A stretch of DNA of 64,000 nucleotides. It comes from Caldithrix sp964598255. GTDB lineage: Bacteria > Calditrichota > Calditrichia > Calditrichales > Calditrichaceae. The stretch lies in NCBI GenBank assembly GCA_964598255.1, contig CAZRBA010000130.1:1-64000 (forward strand). Direction: 5' to 3'. Positions 1 to 7,616 of the stretch are shown one piece after another; position 1 is the first letter of the stretch, and each line of letters opens with the position of its first letter. The position numbers were made by a program, and so were the translations under genes. The notes beneath the pieces were generated by a model. It was given only the letters and a program-made list of their open reading frames with translations. It was not told where the DNA came from and did not search any database.

Positions 1-1
1 G

Positions 2-196
2 GTAACGTTAACGGATTTCAATTTGTGGAAAACGCATTTGCAATCCGATTCGCAGGCTTCCTTTAAGTTTTATCCTCGTTTAAACCACCTTTTTATGGTT
101 TGCAGCGGCAAGCCCTCCCCGTCCGATTACGAAAAGCCCGGACACGTAGCCAAACAGGTCATCGAAGATATTGCCCGCTGGATTAAAACCTTTTAA
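2..196 (+). CDS. alpha/beta hydrolase, C-terminal fragment
   Basis: The frame is open from the window edge to a TAA at 194-196, giving 64 residues. The piece contains LNHLF, the usual surroundings of the catalytic histidine in dienelactone-hydrolase/acyl-peptidase-like alpha/beta hydrolases, followed by YEKPGHV and a last helix ending RWIKTF, typical of the C terminus of that group. The nucleophile and acid residues lie outside the window, so substrate and signal peptide cannot be judged. It converges on lpdA with a 20-base gap. Family is fairly sure, function unknown. Confidence 0.7.
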   Translation, partial: VTLTDFNLWKTHLQSDSQASFKFYPRLNHLFMVCSGKPSPSDYEKPGHVAKQVIEDIARWIKTF

Positions 197-216
197 GCGA
201 ACCCAGATACGTTTTT

Positions 217-1608
217 TCAGATATGAATCGCCTTACCCACTGCGTCTCCGCTAGCTTCCATGATCATTTCCGCAAGCGTCGGATGGGCATGAACGGTTTG
301 CAAAAGCGTTTCCGGTGTTGCTTCCAATGCCTTGGCTACACCCAGTTCCCCGATTAACTCCGTAGCTTCGGCCCCCACAATATGCGCCCCCAACAATTCG
401 CCGTATTTGGCTTCAAAAATCAATTTGACCAAACCATCACGCGCGCCAATGGCCCGTGCCTTGCCCGAGGCTGTGTAGGGGAATCGCCCAATCTTAATTT
501 CGTAGCCTCGTTCCTTTGCCTTCTTTTCCGTTAACCCGATACTGGCTACCTGCGGTTGACAGTAGGTACAAGCGGGGATACTGTTGTAATCCACCGGATG
601 TGGATTTAATCCGGCAATTTTTTCCACACAAACAATTCCCTCGTGCGAGGCGACATGTGCCAACAAAGGAGGCCCGATAATATCACCAATAGCATACACA
701 CCATTTATGTTGGTGCGGTACCATTCGTCCACAGAAATAAATCCCCGCTCAAGGGTTACACCTGTCTTTTCCAGATTCAAATCATCCGTATTGCCTTGCA
801 CACCCACGGCCATTAGCACTTTTTCGGCCTTCACGATTTCTTCTTTGTCCCCTTTTTTAATATAAACCCGAACCTCCGTTGCGTCCGCTTCCACCTTGGT
901 AACTGCGGCAGATGTGTGCATGGTGATTTTTTTTCGTTTGAAATTACGTTCCACCACCGAACTGATTTCATCGTCTTCCAGCGGCAAAATATGATCCATC
1001 ATTTCGATTAACGTCACCTTTGTTCCGAGTGTGGCGTAAAAATAAGCGAATTCCACACCGATGGCTCCGGCTCCGATAATGGCTAGCGAGGCGGGCTGTT
1101 GCGTTAATGTCATGGCCGTTTTGCTGCTAATAATCTTCTCACCGTCCATCGTTACTCCCGGAATACTTTTGGGCCTACCGCCCGTAGCAATAATAATATT
1201 ACTTGCCGAAATGGTTTTTTCCTGCCCCTGAGCATCAGTAATATGTAATGTCGATGCGTCTCGAAAAACGGCCGTACCGTAAACCACATCGATTTTATTT
1301 TTACGCATCAAAAATTCAACACCCTTGGAATTCATATCCGCAACCTGGCGGCTGCGCTTAATGACAGCGGCAAAATCGGCTTCGGCAGAAGCGACATTAA
1401 TGCCGAATATTTTGGCGTGTGAAATTTCATCCAGCATTTCGGCACTTTTCAGAAGCGCCTTGGTCGGAATGCATCCCCAATTAAGACAAACACCTCCCAA
1501 ACGATCGCGTTCGATAATCACAGTTTTAAGTTTTAATTGAGCGGCACGAATGGCGGCAACATACCCGCCCGGCCCTGAACCGATGATAGCCAAATCGTAT
1601 TGCAACAT
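217..1608 (-). CDS. lpdA: dihydrolipoyl dehydrogenase (E3)
   Basis: A 463-residue FAD flavoprotein of normal length. It reoxidises dihydrolipoamide of 2-oxoacid dehydrogenase complexes or the glycine cleavage system with NAD+. The sequence shows an N-terminal FAD-binding GSGPGG motif (10-15), the redox disulfide GGVCLNWGCIPTK with C41 and C46, a second dinucleotide-binding GAGAIGVE stretch, the FAD site AIGDI, and the C-terminal dimer-interface HAHPTLAE with the catalytic His-Glu pair. A good ribosome site (AAGGAGA) precedes the ATG. No E1 or E2 gene is nearby, so the partner complex is not shown. It is transcribed away from the gene at 1762. Confidence 0.96.
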   Translation of the reverse strand: MLQYDLAIIGSGPGGYVAAIRAAQLKLKTVIIERDRLGGVCLNWGCIPTKALLKSAEMLDEISHAKIFGINVASAEADFAAVIKRSRQVADMNSKGVEFLMRKNKIDVVYGTAVFRDASTLHITDAQGQEKTISASNIIIATGGRPKSIPGVTMDGEKIISSKTAMTLTQQPASLAIIGAGAIGVEFAYFYATLGTKVTLIEMMDHILPLEDDEISSVVERNFKRKKITMHTSAAVTKVEADATEVRVYIKKGDKEEIVKAEKVLMAVGVQGNTDDLNLEKTGVTLERGFISVDEWYRTNINGVYAIGDIIGPPLLAHVASHEGIVCVEKIAGLNPHPVDYNSIPACTYCQPQVASIGLTEKKAKERGYEIKIGRFPYTASGKARAIGARDGLVKLIFEAKYGELLGAHIVGAEATELIGELGVAKALEATPETLLQTVHAHPTLAEMIMEASGDAVGKAIHI

Positions 1609-1761
1609 TGTTTATCTCCTTCGTATTTTTTACTGTATTAGGTGTCGAAAGACCCTTTAAGTTATTCTTTCCAGATGCTCAGCTTGTGAAAATTATGGAA
1701 ATCTTCTTCAAAGATCCGTAAAATAAATTAACGTCAATAAATTAAGAAAGAATTGCAAACG

Positions 1762-2556
1762 ATGAAATCATTTCTTGTCGCGATTTCTATTTTAATGTTG
1801 TTCTATGCGTGTGGGGATCAAAAGAACAGCAACAAGACTTTGCAAAAATTAACCCGTTGGCAAACCGCTACTTTGATTCATGATACTCTGCAAGTTTCAA
1901 TACCCGTCGAGGGCAAATTGGTGGCCTGGAAAAAAGTTGATATCACCAGTCCGGTAAAGGCCCGCCTCGTATCGCTTTTAGTTGAAGCCGATGATCGGGT
2001 AACACGCGGTGATTTGATTTTGAGTTTGTGGCCTATTGATCCGGGCAACAACTTTTCAACCATCGATATTCATGCCCCGCTATCCGGTATTGTACGCGCC
2101 GTGTATTTTACCTTTAAAGACACCATTTCCGCAGGCCAGCCTATTATCACTATTGAAAACCGCGAAAATTTAATTTTGCAAACCAGTCTTTCCTACGGTG
2201 CATTCGCTTTTGTTAAGCCCAATTTAAATGTCGCATTAAAATATCGAAACAACATTATTAAAGGTGCGGTCTGGCAGGTCGATAAAAAACTTCAGCAGGT
2301 TACCATTGTGGTACCAAATCAACAACTGCATTTAAAACAGGACATATATGTAACGGGATACATCGATTTGGGACGTGTTTCCGGTTCTTTTTTACCAGTA
2401 ACGTTTTTTGACTTAACCGATTCTGTCAAAGTCCGGTTTGGCGATAAACAAATTACCCTGCAAAAAGTAGGGAGTTACAAAGATTCCTTAACTTTGGTCT
2501 ATCCCGATTTACCGACAACAGCGCAGGTACGCGTCAAAAAAATCTTGACATTATAA
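1762..2556 (+). CDS. efflux-adaptor-like lipoprotein (HlyD/biotinyl-lipoyl fold)
   Basis: About 264 residues. A hydrophobic start (MKSFLVAISILMLFYAC) ends in a cysteine, which suggests a lipoprotein although the lipobox FYAC is imperfect. The body has the pattern of a membrane-fusion/periplasmic adaptor: VEGKLVAWKKVDITSPVKA followed by SLLVEADDRVTRGDLI, a lipoyl-like half motif, then IHAPLSGIVRAV, the second half, and beta-barrel-like strands to the end. No RND or ABC pump gene is adjacent, so it may work alone or with a distant pump. A TTG at 1753 in the same frame lies too close to the AAGAAAG ribosome site; the ATG at 1762 is preferred. Confidence 0.65.
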   Translation: MKSFLVAISILMLFYACGDQKNSNKTLQKLTRWQTATLIHDTLQVSIPVEGKLVAWKKVDITSPVKARLVSLLVEADDRVTRGDLILSLWPIDPGNNFSTIDIHAPLSGIVRAVYFTFKDTISAGQPIITIENRENLILQTSLSYGAFAFVKPNLNVALKYRNNIIKGAVWQVDKKLQQVTIVVPNQQLHLKQDIYVTGYIDLGRVSGSFLPVTFFDLTDSVKVRFGDKQITLQKVGSYKDSLTLVYPDLPTTAQVRVKKILTL

Positions 2557-2590
2557 AATAATCTTTTATATTTAATTATCAATGTATTAT

Positions 2591-2598
2591 TAACTTTG
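2591..2598 (+). promoter_or_regulatory. possible -7 element TAACTTTG
   Basis: An exact TAnnTTTG stands 7 bases before the ATG of the gene at 2606, with no Shine-Dalgarno sequence between. If it is a Bacteroidetes-type -7 element the transcript would be almost leaderless. There is no clean TTTG at the -33 position, so this is weak. Confidence 0.3.
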
Positions 2599-2605
2599 CG
2601 GTATT

Positions 2606-3004
2606 ATGCGTCGTTTAACTTTTGGTTTGGCCATTCTATTGATAATCGGAACATTCGCTTTTGCGGATAACGTATTCGTTGAATGCTCCGCCGTACCCAG
2701 CCGAAATCAAGTAAAAATTACCTGGGTTACACAAAATGAAGACGGTATCGCCTATTTTGCCGTTTTGCGCTCCACTAACGACGCACACTATATTGAATTG
2801 GCGCGCTTGAATCCAAAAGGCGCAGGCTCCCAATATGAATTTACCGACAAAAATATTATGTTTAAAGATTTTTCCGTGTTTTTTTACAAAATTCGTGCTG
2901 TTAACAAAAACGGTAAACCTCTTGACGAAACATCTTTAATTGTCCATCCCAGCATTTCCGATATTTACCGCACATGGGGTGCTATTAAAGCCATGTTTCG
3001 CTGA
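2606..3004 (+). CDS. small secreted FnIII-like protein
   Basis: 132 residues with a clear signal peptide (RRLTFGLAILLIIGTFAFA, cleavage near 20) and a single beta-sandwich-like domain. The spacing of VKITWVTQNEDGIAYFAVLRS and FFYKIRAVNKNGK is that of a fibronectin type III repeat as found in FCB-group surface proteins. No catalytic residues or C-terminal sorting domain are visible, so it probably stays periplasmic or is an accessory surface protein. It follows the adaptor-like gene by 49 bases and is closed by a hairpin terminator. Function unknown. Confidence 0.6.
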   Translation: MRRLTFGLAILLIIGTFAFADNVFVECSAVPSRNQVKITWVTQNEDGIAYFAVLRSTNDAHYIELARLNPKGAGSQYEFTDKNIMFKDFSVFFYKIRAVNKNGKPLDETSLIVHPSISDIYRTWGAIKAMFR

Positions 3005-3329
3005 TGCTTAATCCGCTGACGATACACAAGCCCTTTTCTTTTGTAGGAAAGGGTTTTTTTATTTCTAAAAAATGGTTAACTTTTTTACGGGCATTTGGAT
3101 GCGCAAAAACAACCTTATCCTTTTTCCGTGTGGATTTAACTCAAAATGGTTGGTTTTTTAAAGTATATAACCTTGATATGGAAAATATCAAAATTATAGC
3201 CTTAAAAAATGTTAAATTGAGCACAAAATTCAGCAAGGCCCTCACCTTGAAAAATGTTAATATTTTTCAGGAACCGAGCCTATCCAAAGGGAATTAAAGA
3301 AATAAAATGCCGAATTAAGGAGGTTTAAT
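3005..3329. other. intergenic region with terminator and repeats
   Basis: After a terminator (3031-3060) the stretch is AT-rich. An open frame runs through it from 3004, but it reads across the terminator and has no recognisable protein character. It holds a 15-base word shared with 30274-30288 and a direct repeat (3201-3215 and 3246-3260). It ends in a strong AAGGAGG for the gene at 3330. Confidence 0.6.
3031..3060 (+). terminator. rho-independent terminator
   Basis: An 8-bp stem (3031-3038 with 3046-3053, one G-U pair), a 7-base loop and a run of seven T. It lies 27 bases after the stop of the FnIII-like gene. Confidence 0.8.
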
Positions 3330-3944
3330 TTGAAGCAACGTATCGTATTGATTTTACTTTTTTTGATTTTAATCCCTATTTTCGGTTTTGCCCAATACGA
3401 GCAATATTTGCTTAAAGATCCCGAACCTAAAGTGTACAAGCAAGGCGGAGTTGCTTTTAGTGTTGTGGAATTAGGCACCGGATTGGGAGGCTTTTATTCC
3501 GTTCCTTTAAAACATTTTTGGCACGTGGGTGTTTCCTCCGACTTTTTTCTACTCCGGGATGAAAACCAAATCGATATCATAGATCCCTGGACCGGTATTC
3601 CCGTAACCATCAACAAAGAAAACAACGCCTATGTTTTGGATTTAATGTTTTCGTTAAAAAAACGTCTGTTAGCACGAAAAATCGACGACTCTTTACGTCC
3701 TTTTTTAGCTGCCGGGGCCGGGCCTATGTACGGCATTAATTTCCCGATCGACAAAAAAAAGAAAAACGAATACCGTTGGGCTTGGAGCATCTTCGGTGCG
3801 GCCGGTGTCGATATCGCACTGGAAAGCATGTATTTTTTGGGTTTACGCTTGCAATACCGTGTTATTAAATTCAACAAAACATTTACCGGGAAAAAAGACC
3901 ATTCAACATTTGACATTCGCCTGGAAATTGGGAAATTTTTTTAA
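3330..3944 (+). CDS. outer-membrane beta-barrel protein
   Basis: 204 residues starting with TTG behind a strong AAGGAGG (3317-3323). A signal peptide (KQRIVLILLFLILIPIFGFAQ) is followed by alternating amphipathic strands with many aromatic residues, and the protein ends in LEIGKFF, an aromatic last residue as in beta-barrel outer-membrane proteins. The stretch LRPFLAAGAGPMYG is typical of small OmpW/OmpA-like or PorT-like barrels. Its stop codon overlaps the start of holC by one base, so the two are co-translated. Cargo or ligand unknown. Confidence 0.65.
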   Translation: MKQRIVLILLFLILIPIFGFAQYEQYLLKDPEPKVYKQGGVAFSVVELGTGLGGFYSVPLKHFWHVGVSSDFFLLRDENQIDIIDPWTGIPVTINKENNAYVLDLMFSLKKRLLARKIDDSLRPFLAAGAGPMYGINFPIDKKKKNEYRWAWSIFGAAGVDIALESMYFLGLRLQYRVIKFNKTFTGKKDHSTFDIRLEIGKFF

Positions 3945-4420
3945 TGGATTCACTGGTTGTATTTATTGAGTTATCGGTTCCGCGCAAAAACCGCTACATT
4001 TGCGATATTACGGAAAAACTTTACGAAGAGGGTAAACAAATCCACATTTATGCCACTCAAAAAGATGCGGTTTTGCAATTAAGCCGTGATTTGTGGATTT
4101 GGAAACCGGATTCGTTTGTGCCGCACGGCGTTTATTTCGGTAAGGAACAAAGTACCCTGCCAGACGAACCGGTAATCGTAACATCAATTCTACCCGATCA
4201 AAGGGCCGATGTACTTATTTTGCACGATCCCTTGCCTTTGGAAAAAATAAAAGGCTACTCACAAATTATCGATTTTGCCGAAATTTACGAAAAACAAAAG
4301 CATGTTGACAGTAGGAAACGTTTTAAGGCTTTTCGCGATAGTAGTGGTTTTAACGTTATGTTTACAAAAATAGGAGTCTTTTTAGGGCAAAAGCACAGCC
4401 TTTCGAAAAATGATGTTTAA
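3944..4420 (+). CDS. holC: DNA polymerase III chi subunit
   Basis: 158 residues, the usual HolC length. The family pattern is present: an N-terminal strand (VVFIEL), a helix (RYICDITEKLYEEGKQIHIY), then the signature LWIWKPDSFVPHG, a PVIVTS strand and a predicted DVLILHD strand. Chi links the clamp loader to single-strand-binding protein; in E. coli it also pairs with the helicase YoaA. Here the next gene is a helicase-exonuclease. The ATG at 3944 overlaps the previous TAA by one base. The last 25 residues are not typical of the family and may be a lineage-specific tail. Confidence 0.8.
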   Translation: MDSLVVFIELSVPRKNRYICDITEKLYEEGKQIHIYATQKDAVLQLSRDLWIWKPDSFVPHGVYFGKEQSTLPDEPVIVTSILPDQRADVLILHDPLPLEKIKGYSQIIDFAEIYEKQKHVDSRKRFKAFRDSSGFNVMFTKIGVFLGQKHSLSKNDV

Positions 4421-4554
4421 ATTATTTTTTGCGCATTTTTTCCGTTGTAAGTACGTTAAAACCGTTTTATTTACCTCATTACTAAAAAACTATGGTAGTA
4501 AAAAATTTTAAATGTAAACCCAACATTCGTAGTTACACAAAATAAAGTACCCAC

Positions 4555-7539
4555 ATGAATATTGACAAATATTTAGAGACACTAAACGCAAATCAAAAAC
4601 AAGCTGTAGAAAAACCTCGCGAACCTATTTTACTGATAGCCGGACCGGGAACTGGTAAAACCCGTACCATTATTGCACGTATTGTCTATTTTATCGAAAA
4701 ATATCAAATCCCTGCGGAAAAAATTTTGGCCTTAACTTTTAGCAATAAAGCGGCCAACGAATTAAAAATCCGTTTGTTTGAGATTTTAAATGATCGCGCG
4801 GAACGAATTTTTTGCGGCACCTTTCATTCGTTTTGTTTGACCGTTTTACGCAAAAACCATGAGCTGGCAAACCTCGATCCTTTTTTTACGGTTTGCGACG
4901 AAGAGTACCAAAGCAATTTGGTTTTGGAAATCTTAAAACGCCGCAACATTCCCGATGCTCCCAGAAAAGTAAAAGGTATTTTGCTGGCTTTTTCCAACTA
5001 TCGCTTAAAAGACAAACCCATGCCAGGATTTTCTGCTTCTGTTTTTCAAGAATACAACCGGCATTTGCAGCAACATCGTTTAATCGATTTTGATCAGGTG
5101 CTCACTTTTACCCTGCGTTTGTTCGAATCTCATCCGGATGTGTTGGAGCAATATCGTTTTTTGTACCAGGCCATTTTAGTTGACGAATTTCAAGACACCG
5201 ACCGCATTCAATACCAAATTGTACGCAAACTGGCGGCAAAGCACAAAAACATTTTCGTAGTGGCCGACGATGATCAATCCATTTATGCCTGGCGTGGTGC
5301 CAATCCCGAAAATATCCGTAATTTCATCGCCGATTTCCGTATTGAAAAACCGTTGTTACTCAAAGAAAATTATCGTTCGGGACAATCCATTATCGACGCC
5401 GGGCAGCTCATTTTGCAGGAAACAGACCGCATTGAGCCGGAAAAAGCCATCCAAAGCGTAAACGAAAAAGACGCCCATTTAAGCGCCGTTTTTTTTGACC
5501 AGGAAGGCCAGGAAATCAATTTTATTATCAACAAAATAAAATATTGGCGCGAAGAAGAAAATATCGATTATAACGAAATAGCCGTACTCTATCCCTTTCA
5601 CCGAATCGGTGAACAACTGGCAAATTTCCTTTTGAAAGAGCGCATCCCTTTCCAAATGGCTCAGGGTAAAAATTTAACCGATCACCCTTTAATGAAACGC
5701 TTGCTGCTCTATTTAAAACTGATTCGTGATCCTTCTGATTCGATGGTGTTAGAACAACTAATGCGGCTGGAAATTGGCGAGCATCTAAGCAAAAAAATTT
5801 TGCAATGGGGGGCAATCAAGGGGATGGGGCTACGTAAAGCACTTAACCGTTTTGCATCGGAAAATTTAAGCGGGCCCAAAATTTCGAGTCAATTGCAAAG
5901 TTTTATCGGGCAAATTGCAAATTTAATTAACTTAAAAACATTTTTTACCTTCGACCGGCTTATTCAAGAAATTTTAAACGGCATGAAAAGCCTGCAATCT
6001 TCATTTTTAAAAACGCATTTTCGCTTGCTGGCCCCCTTAACGTTTAGGCGAGAAGCGCATCTGAACAGCGGCAAACGCACCATCTGGCTTTATCATCCAG
6101 ACGAACAACTTAATTTTATTGCCCGTACTTTACTAAAAAACGTTTTTAACAGCAAAACGGAAGCCCTTACCGAAGAACGGGTGATGCATGTTAAACAAAA
6201 CGACCTGGTACTGCTGTTAAAACCTTGCAAAGAAGAACCGATCTCCGAATACGATGTTCCCTTGTACAAATTTACGGAAAAAGGCCGCCAAGGTAGCCTT
6301 AGCGCATTGTTTCGCTGGCTGCAAGTACAAATTCAACCGATAGGGGAGCCTATTTTCCGCAACTATGTGGTTTTTGATCTGGAAACCACCGGGCGCGATC
6401 CTGCAAGCGATGGAATCGTGGAAATTGCCGCAGTACGGGTACGGAACGGCCAAATTGAAGAACGCTTTAATACACTGGTAAATCCGGGAATCACCATCAA
6501 ACCCGGGGCACAAGCCGTTCACCACATAAGTGAGGCCGATATAAAGGACAAACCTTCTCCGGCGGAAATTTTGCCTCAATTTTTCGATTTTGTAGGCAAC
6601 GACCTATTAATCGCCCATAACGGTTATGCTTTTGATTTTAAATTTTTAGACCGCTATGTCAAAGAGCTGGGGTTGCCACGTTTAAAAAACGTGCGCTACG
6701 ATTCCCTTATTCTGGCCCGAAATCTGTTCCCCAACGAACAAAATTCCATCGATGCTTTGGCCTACCGCTACCGCTTAAATGCCGGTACGCGGCACCGAGC
6801 TCTGGATGATGTAATTGTTTTACACAAAATTTTTCAACGTTTGCTTGCTGAGGTGCGGCAACGCGAAATCTTAACTTCCGGTGAAGATTTGGCCGAATTC
6901 GTGGCTTTAGGGAATACGCTCGAAAACACACTGGAAGAACGAGAAGATCGATTGTTATTTCAGGCAGGCATTCATAAATTACTTTCCCCGTATTCCCGAA
7001 TTTATAAACCGTTTGTCAACACCTTTCCGCAAAAAAAGGACGAACTCGATAGCCGGTTAAGAAAAGTCACCGCAGGACAAAACGTAAAAATTGAATATTA
7101 CGACTCGGATCGGGAATTTTACAACCGCGTTTTGCGTATGGCTAACAATTACCGGAAACTACCCATCGACGAGGCTATTAGCGAGTTTTTGGCTTTTATC
7201 GCTTTGATCAATACGCAGGACAATTTGGAGCCTGTGGATGCGGTTTCGTTGCTTACGCTTTATGCCGCAAAAGGACTTGAATTCGAAAAGGTGATTATCA
7301 GCGGATTGGAAGATGAAAATATTCCCAGCGTTTTCACCTATCGTCAAGACGAGCAAGACGACCGCCCGCTGGCAAAAAAAATGGACGAACAAAAACGATT
7401 GTTATATGTGGGCATAACACGTAGTAAAAGCGAAGTAATTTTTACATTGGTACGCAATCGCTTTGGTCGGCGACGCAAATCTTCTCCTTTTCTGGATTCC
7501 ATAAAATCAAAAGTGGATATTAAATTGTATTCGCCTTGA
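4555..7539 (+). CDS. UvrD/Rep-type helicase with inserted DnaQ-type 3'-5' exonuclease
   Basis: 994 residues, about 270 longer than UvrD. Superfamily 1A helicase motifs frame the protein: Walker A GPGTGKT (30-36), ALTFSNKAANEL, Walker B DEFQDTD (210-216), DDDQSIYAWRGA and, at the C-terminal end, LYAAKGLEFEKV (motif V, near 903) and KRLLYVGITRS with arginine finger R956. Between these, at about 603-765, sits a complete DEDDh exonuclease: FDLETTG with D608 and E610, AHNGYAFDF with D694, and HRALDD with H747 and D752. All catalytic residues of both parts are present. The insertion follows the helicase 2B region. Likely a repair or replication-restart enzyme able to unwind and trim 3' ends. It follows holC by 134 bases and precedes recJ. 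Confidence 0.9.
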   Translation: MNIDKYLETLNANQKQAVEKPREPILLIAGPGTGKTRTIIARIVYFIEKYQIPAEKILALTFSNKAANELKIRLFEILNDRAERIFCGTFHSFCLTVLRKNHELANLDPFFTVCDEEYQSNLVLEILKRRNIPDAPRKVKGILLAFSNYRLKDKPMPGFSASVFQEYNRHLQQHRLIDFDQVLTFTLRLFESHPDVLEQYRFLYQAILVDEFQDTDRIQYQIVRKLAAKHKNIFVVADDDQSIYAWRGANPENIRNFIADFRIEKPLLLKENYRSGQSIIDAGQLILQETDRIEPEKAIQSVNEKDAHLSAVFFDQEGQEINFIINKIKYWREEENIDYNEIAVLYPFHRIGEQLANFLLKERIPFQMAQGKNLTDHPLMKRLLLYLKLIRDPSDSMVLEQLMRLEIGEHLSKKILQWGAIKGMGLRKALNRFASENLSGPKISSQLQSFIGQIANLINLKTFFTFDRLIQEILNGMKSLQSSFLKTHFRLLAPLTFRREAHLNSGKRTIWLYHPDEQLNFIARTLLKNVFNSKTEALTEERVMHVKQNDLVLLLKPCKEEPISEYDVPLYKFTEKGRQGSLSALFRWLQVQIQPIGEPIFRNYVVFDLETTGRDPASDGIVEIAAVRVRNGQIEERFNTLVNPGITIKPGAQAVHHISEADIKDKPSPAEILPQFFDFVGNDLLIAHNGYAFDFKFLDRYVKELGLPRLKNVRYDSLILARNLFPNEQNSIDALAYRYRLNAGTRHRALDDVIVLHKIFQRLLAEVRQREILTSGEDLAEFVALGNTLENTLEEREDRLLFQAGIHKLLSPYSRIYKPFVNTFPQKKDELDSRLRKVTAGQNVKIEYYDSDREFYNRVLRMANNYRKLPIDEAISEFLAFIALINTQDNLEPVDAVSLLTLYAAKGLEFEKVIISGLEDENIPSVFTYRQDEQDDRPLAKKMDEQKRLLYVGITRSKSEVIFTLVRNRFGRRRKSSPFLDSIKSKVDIKLYSP

Positions 7540-7616
7540 GAGCCTTTGCTTCCTGTTTTATTATTATGTATAATTGCCAAGACAGATTCTTAAAATTGTG
7601 AAAAGGAGTTAAATAC

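Noticed and set aside
3004..3297. Open frame of 97 codons after the FnIII-like gene
   Set aside because: It reads straight through a strong terminator, has no ribosome site and its product has no protein-like pattern.
4479..4501. Inverted TTACTA/TAGTAA between holC and the helicase gene
   Set aside because: Short AT-only stem in AT-rich sequence; not convincing as a terminator.
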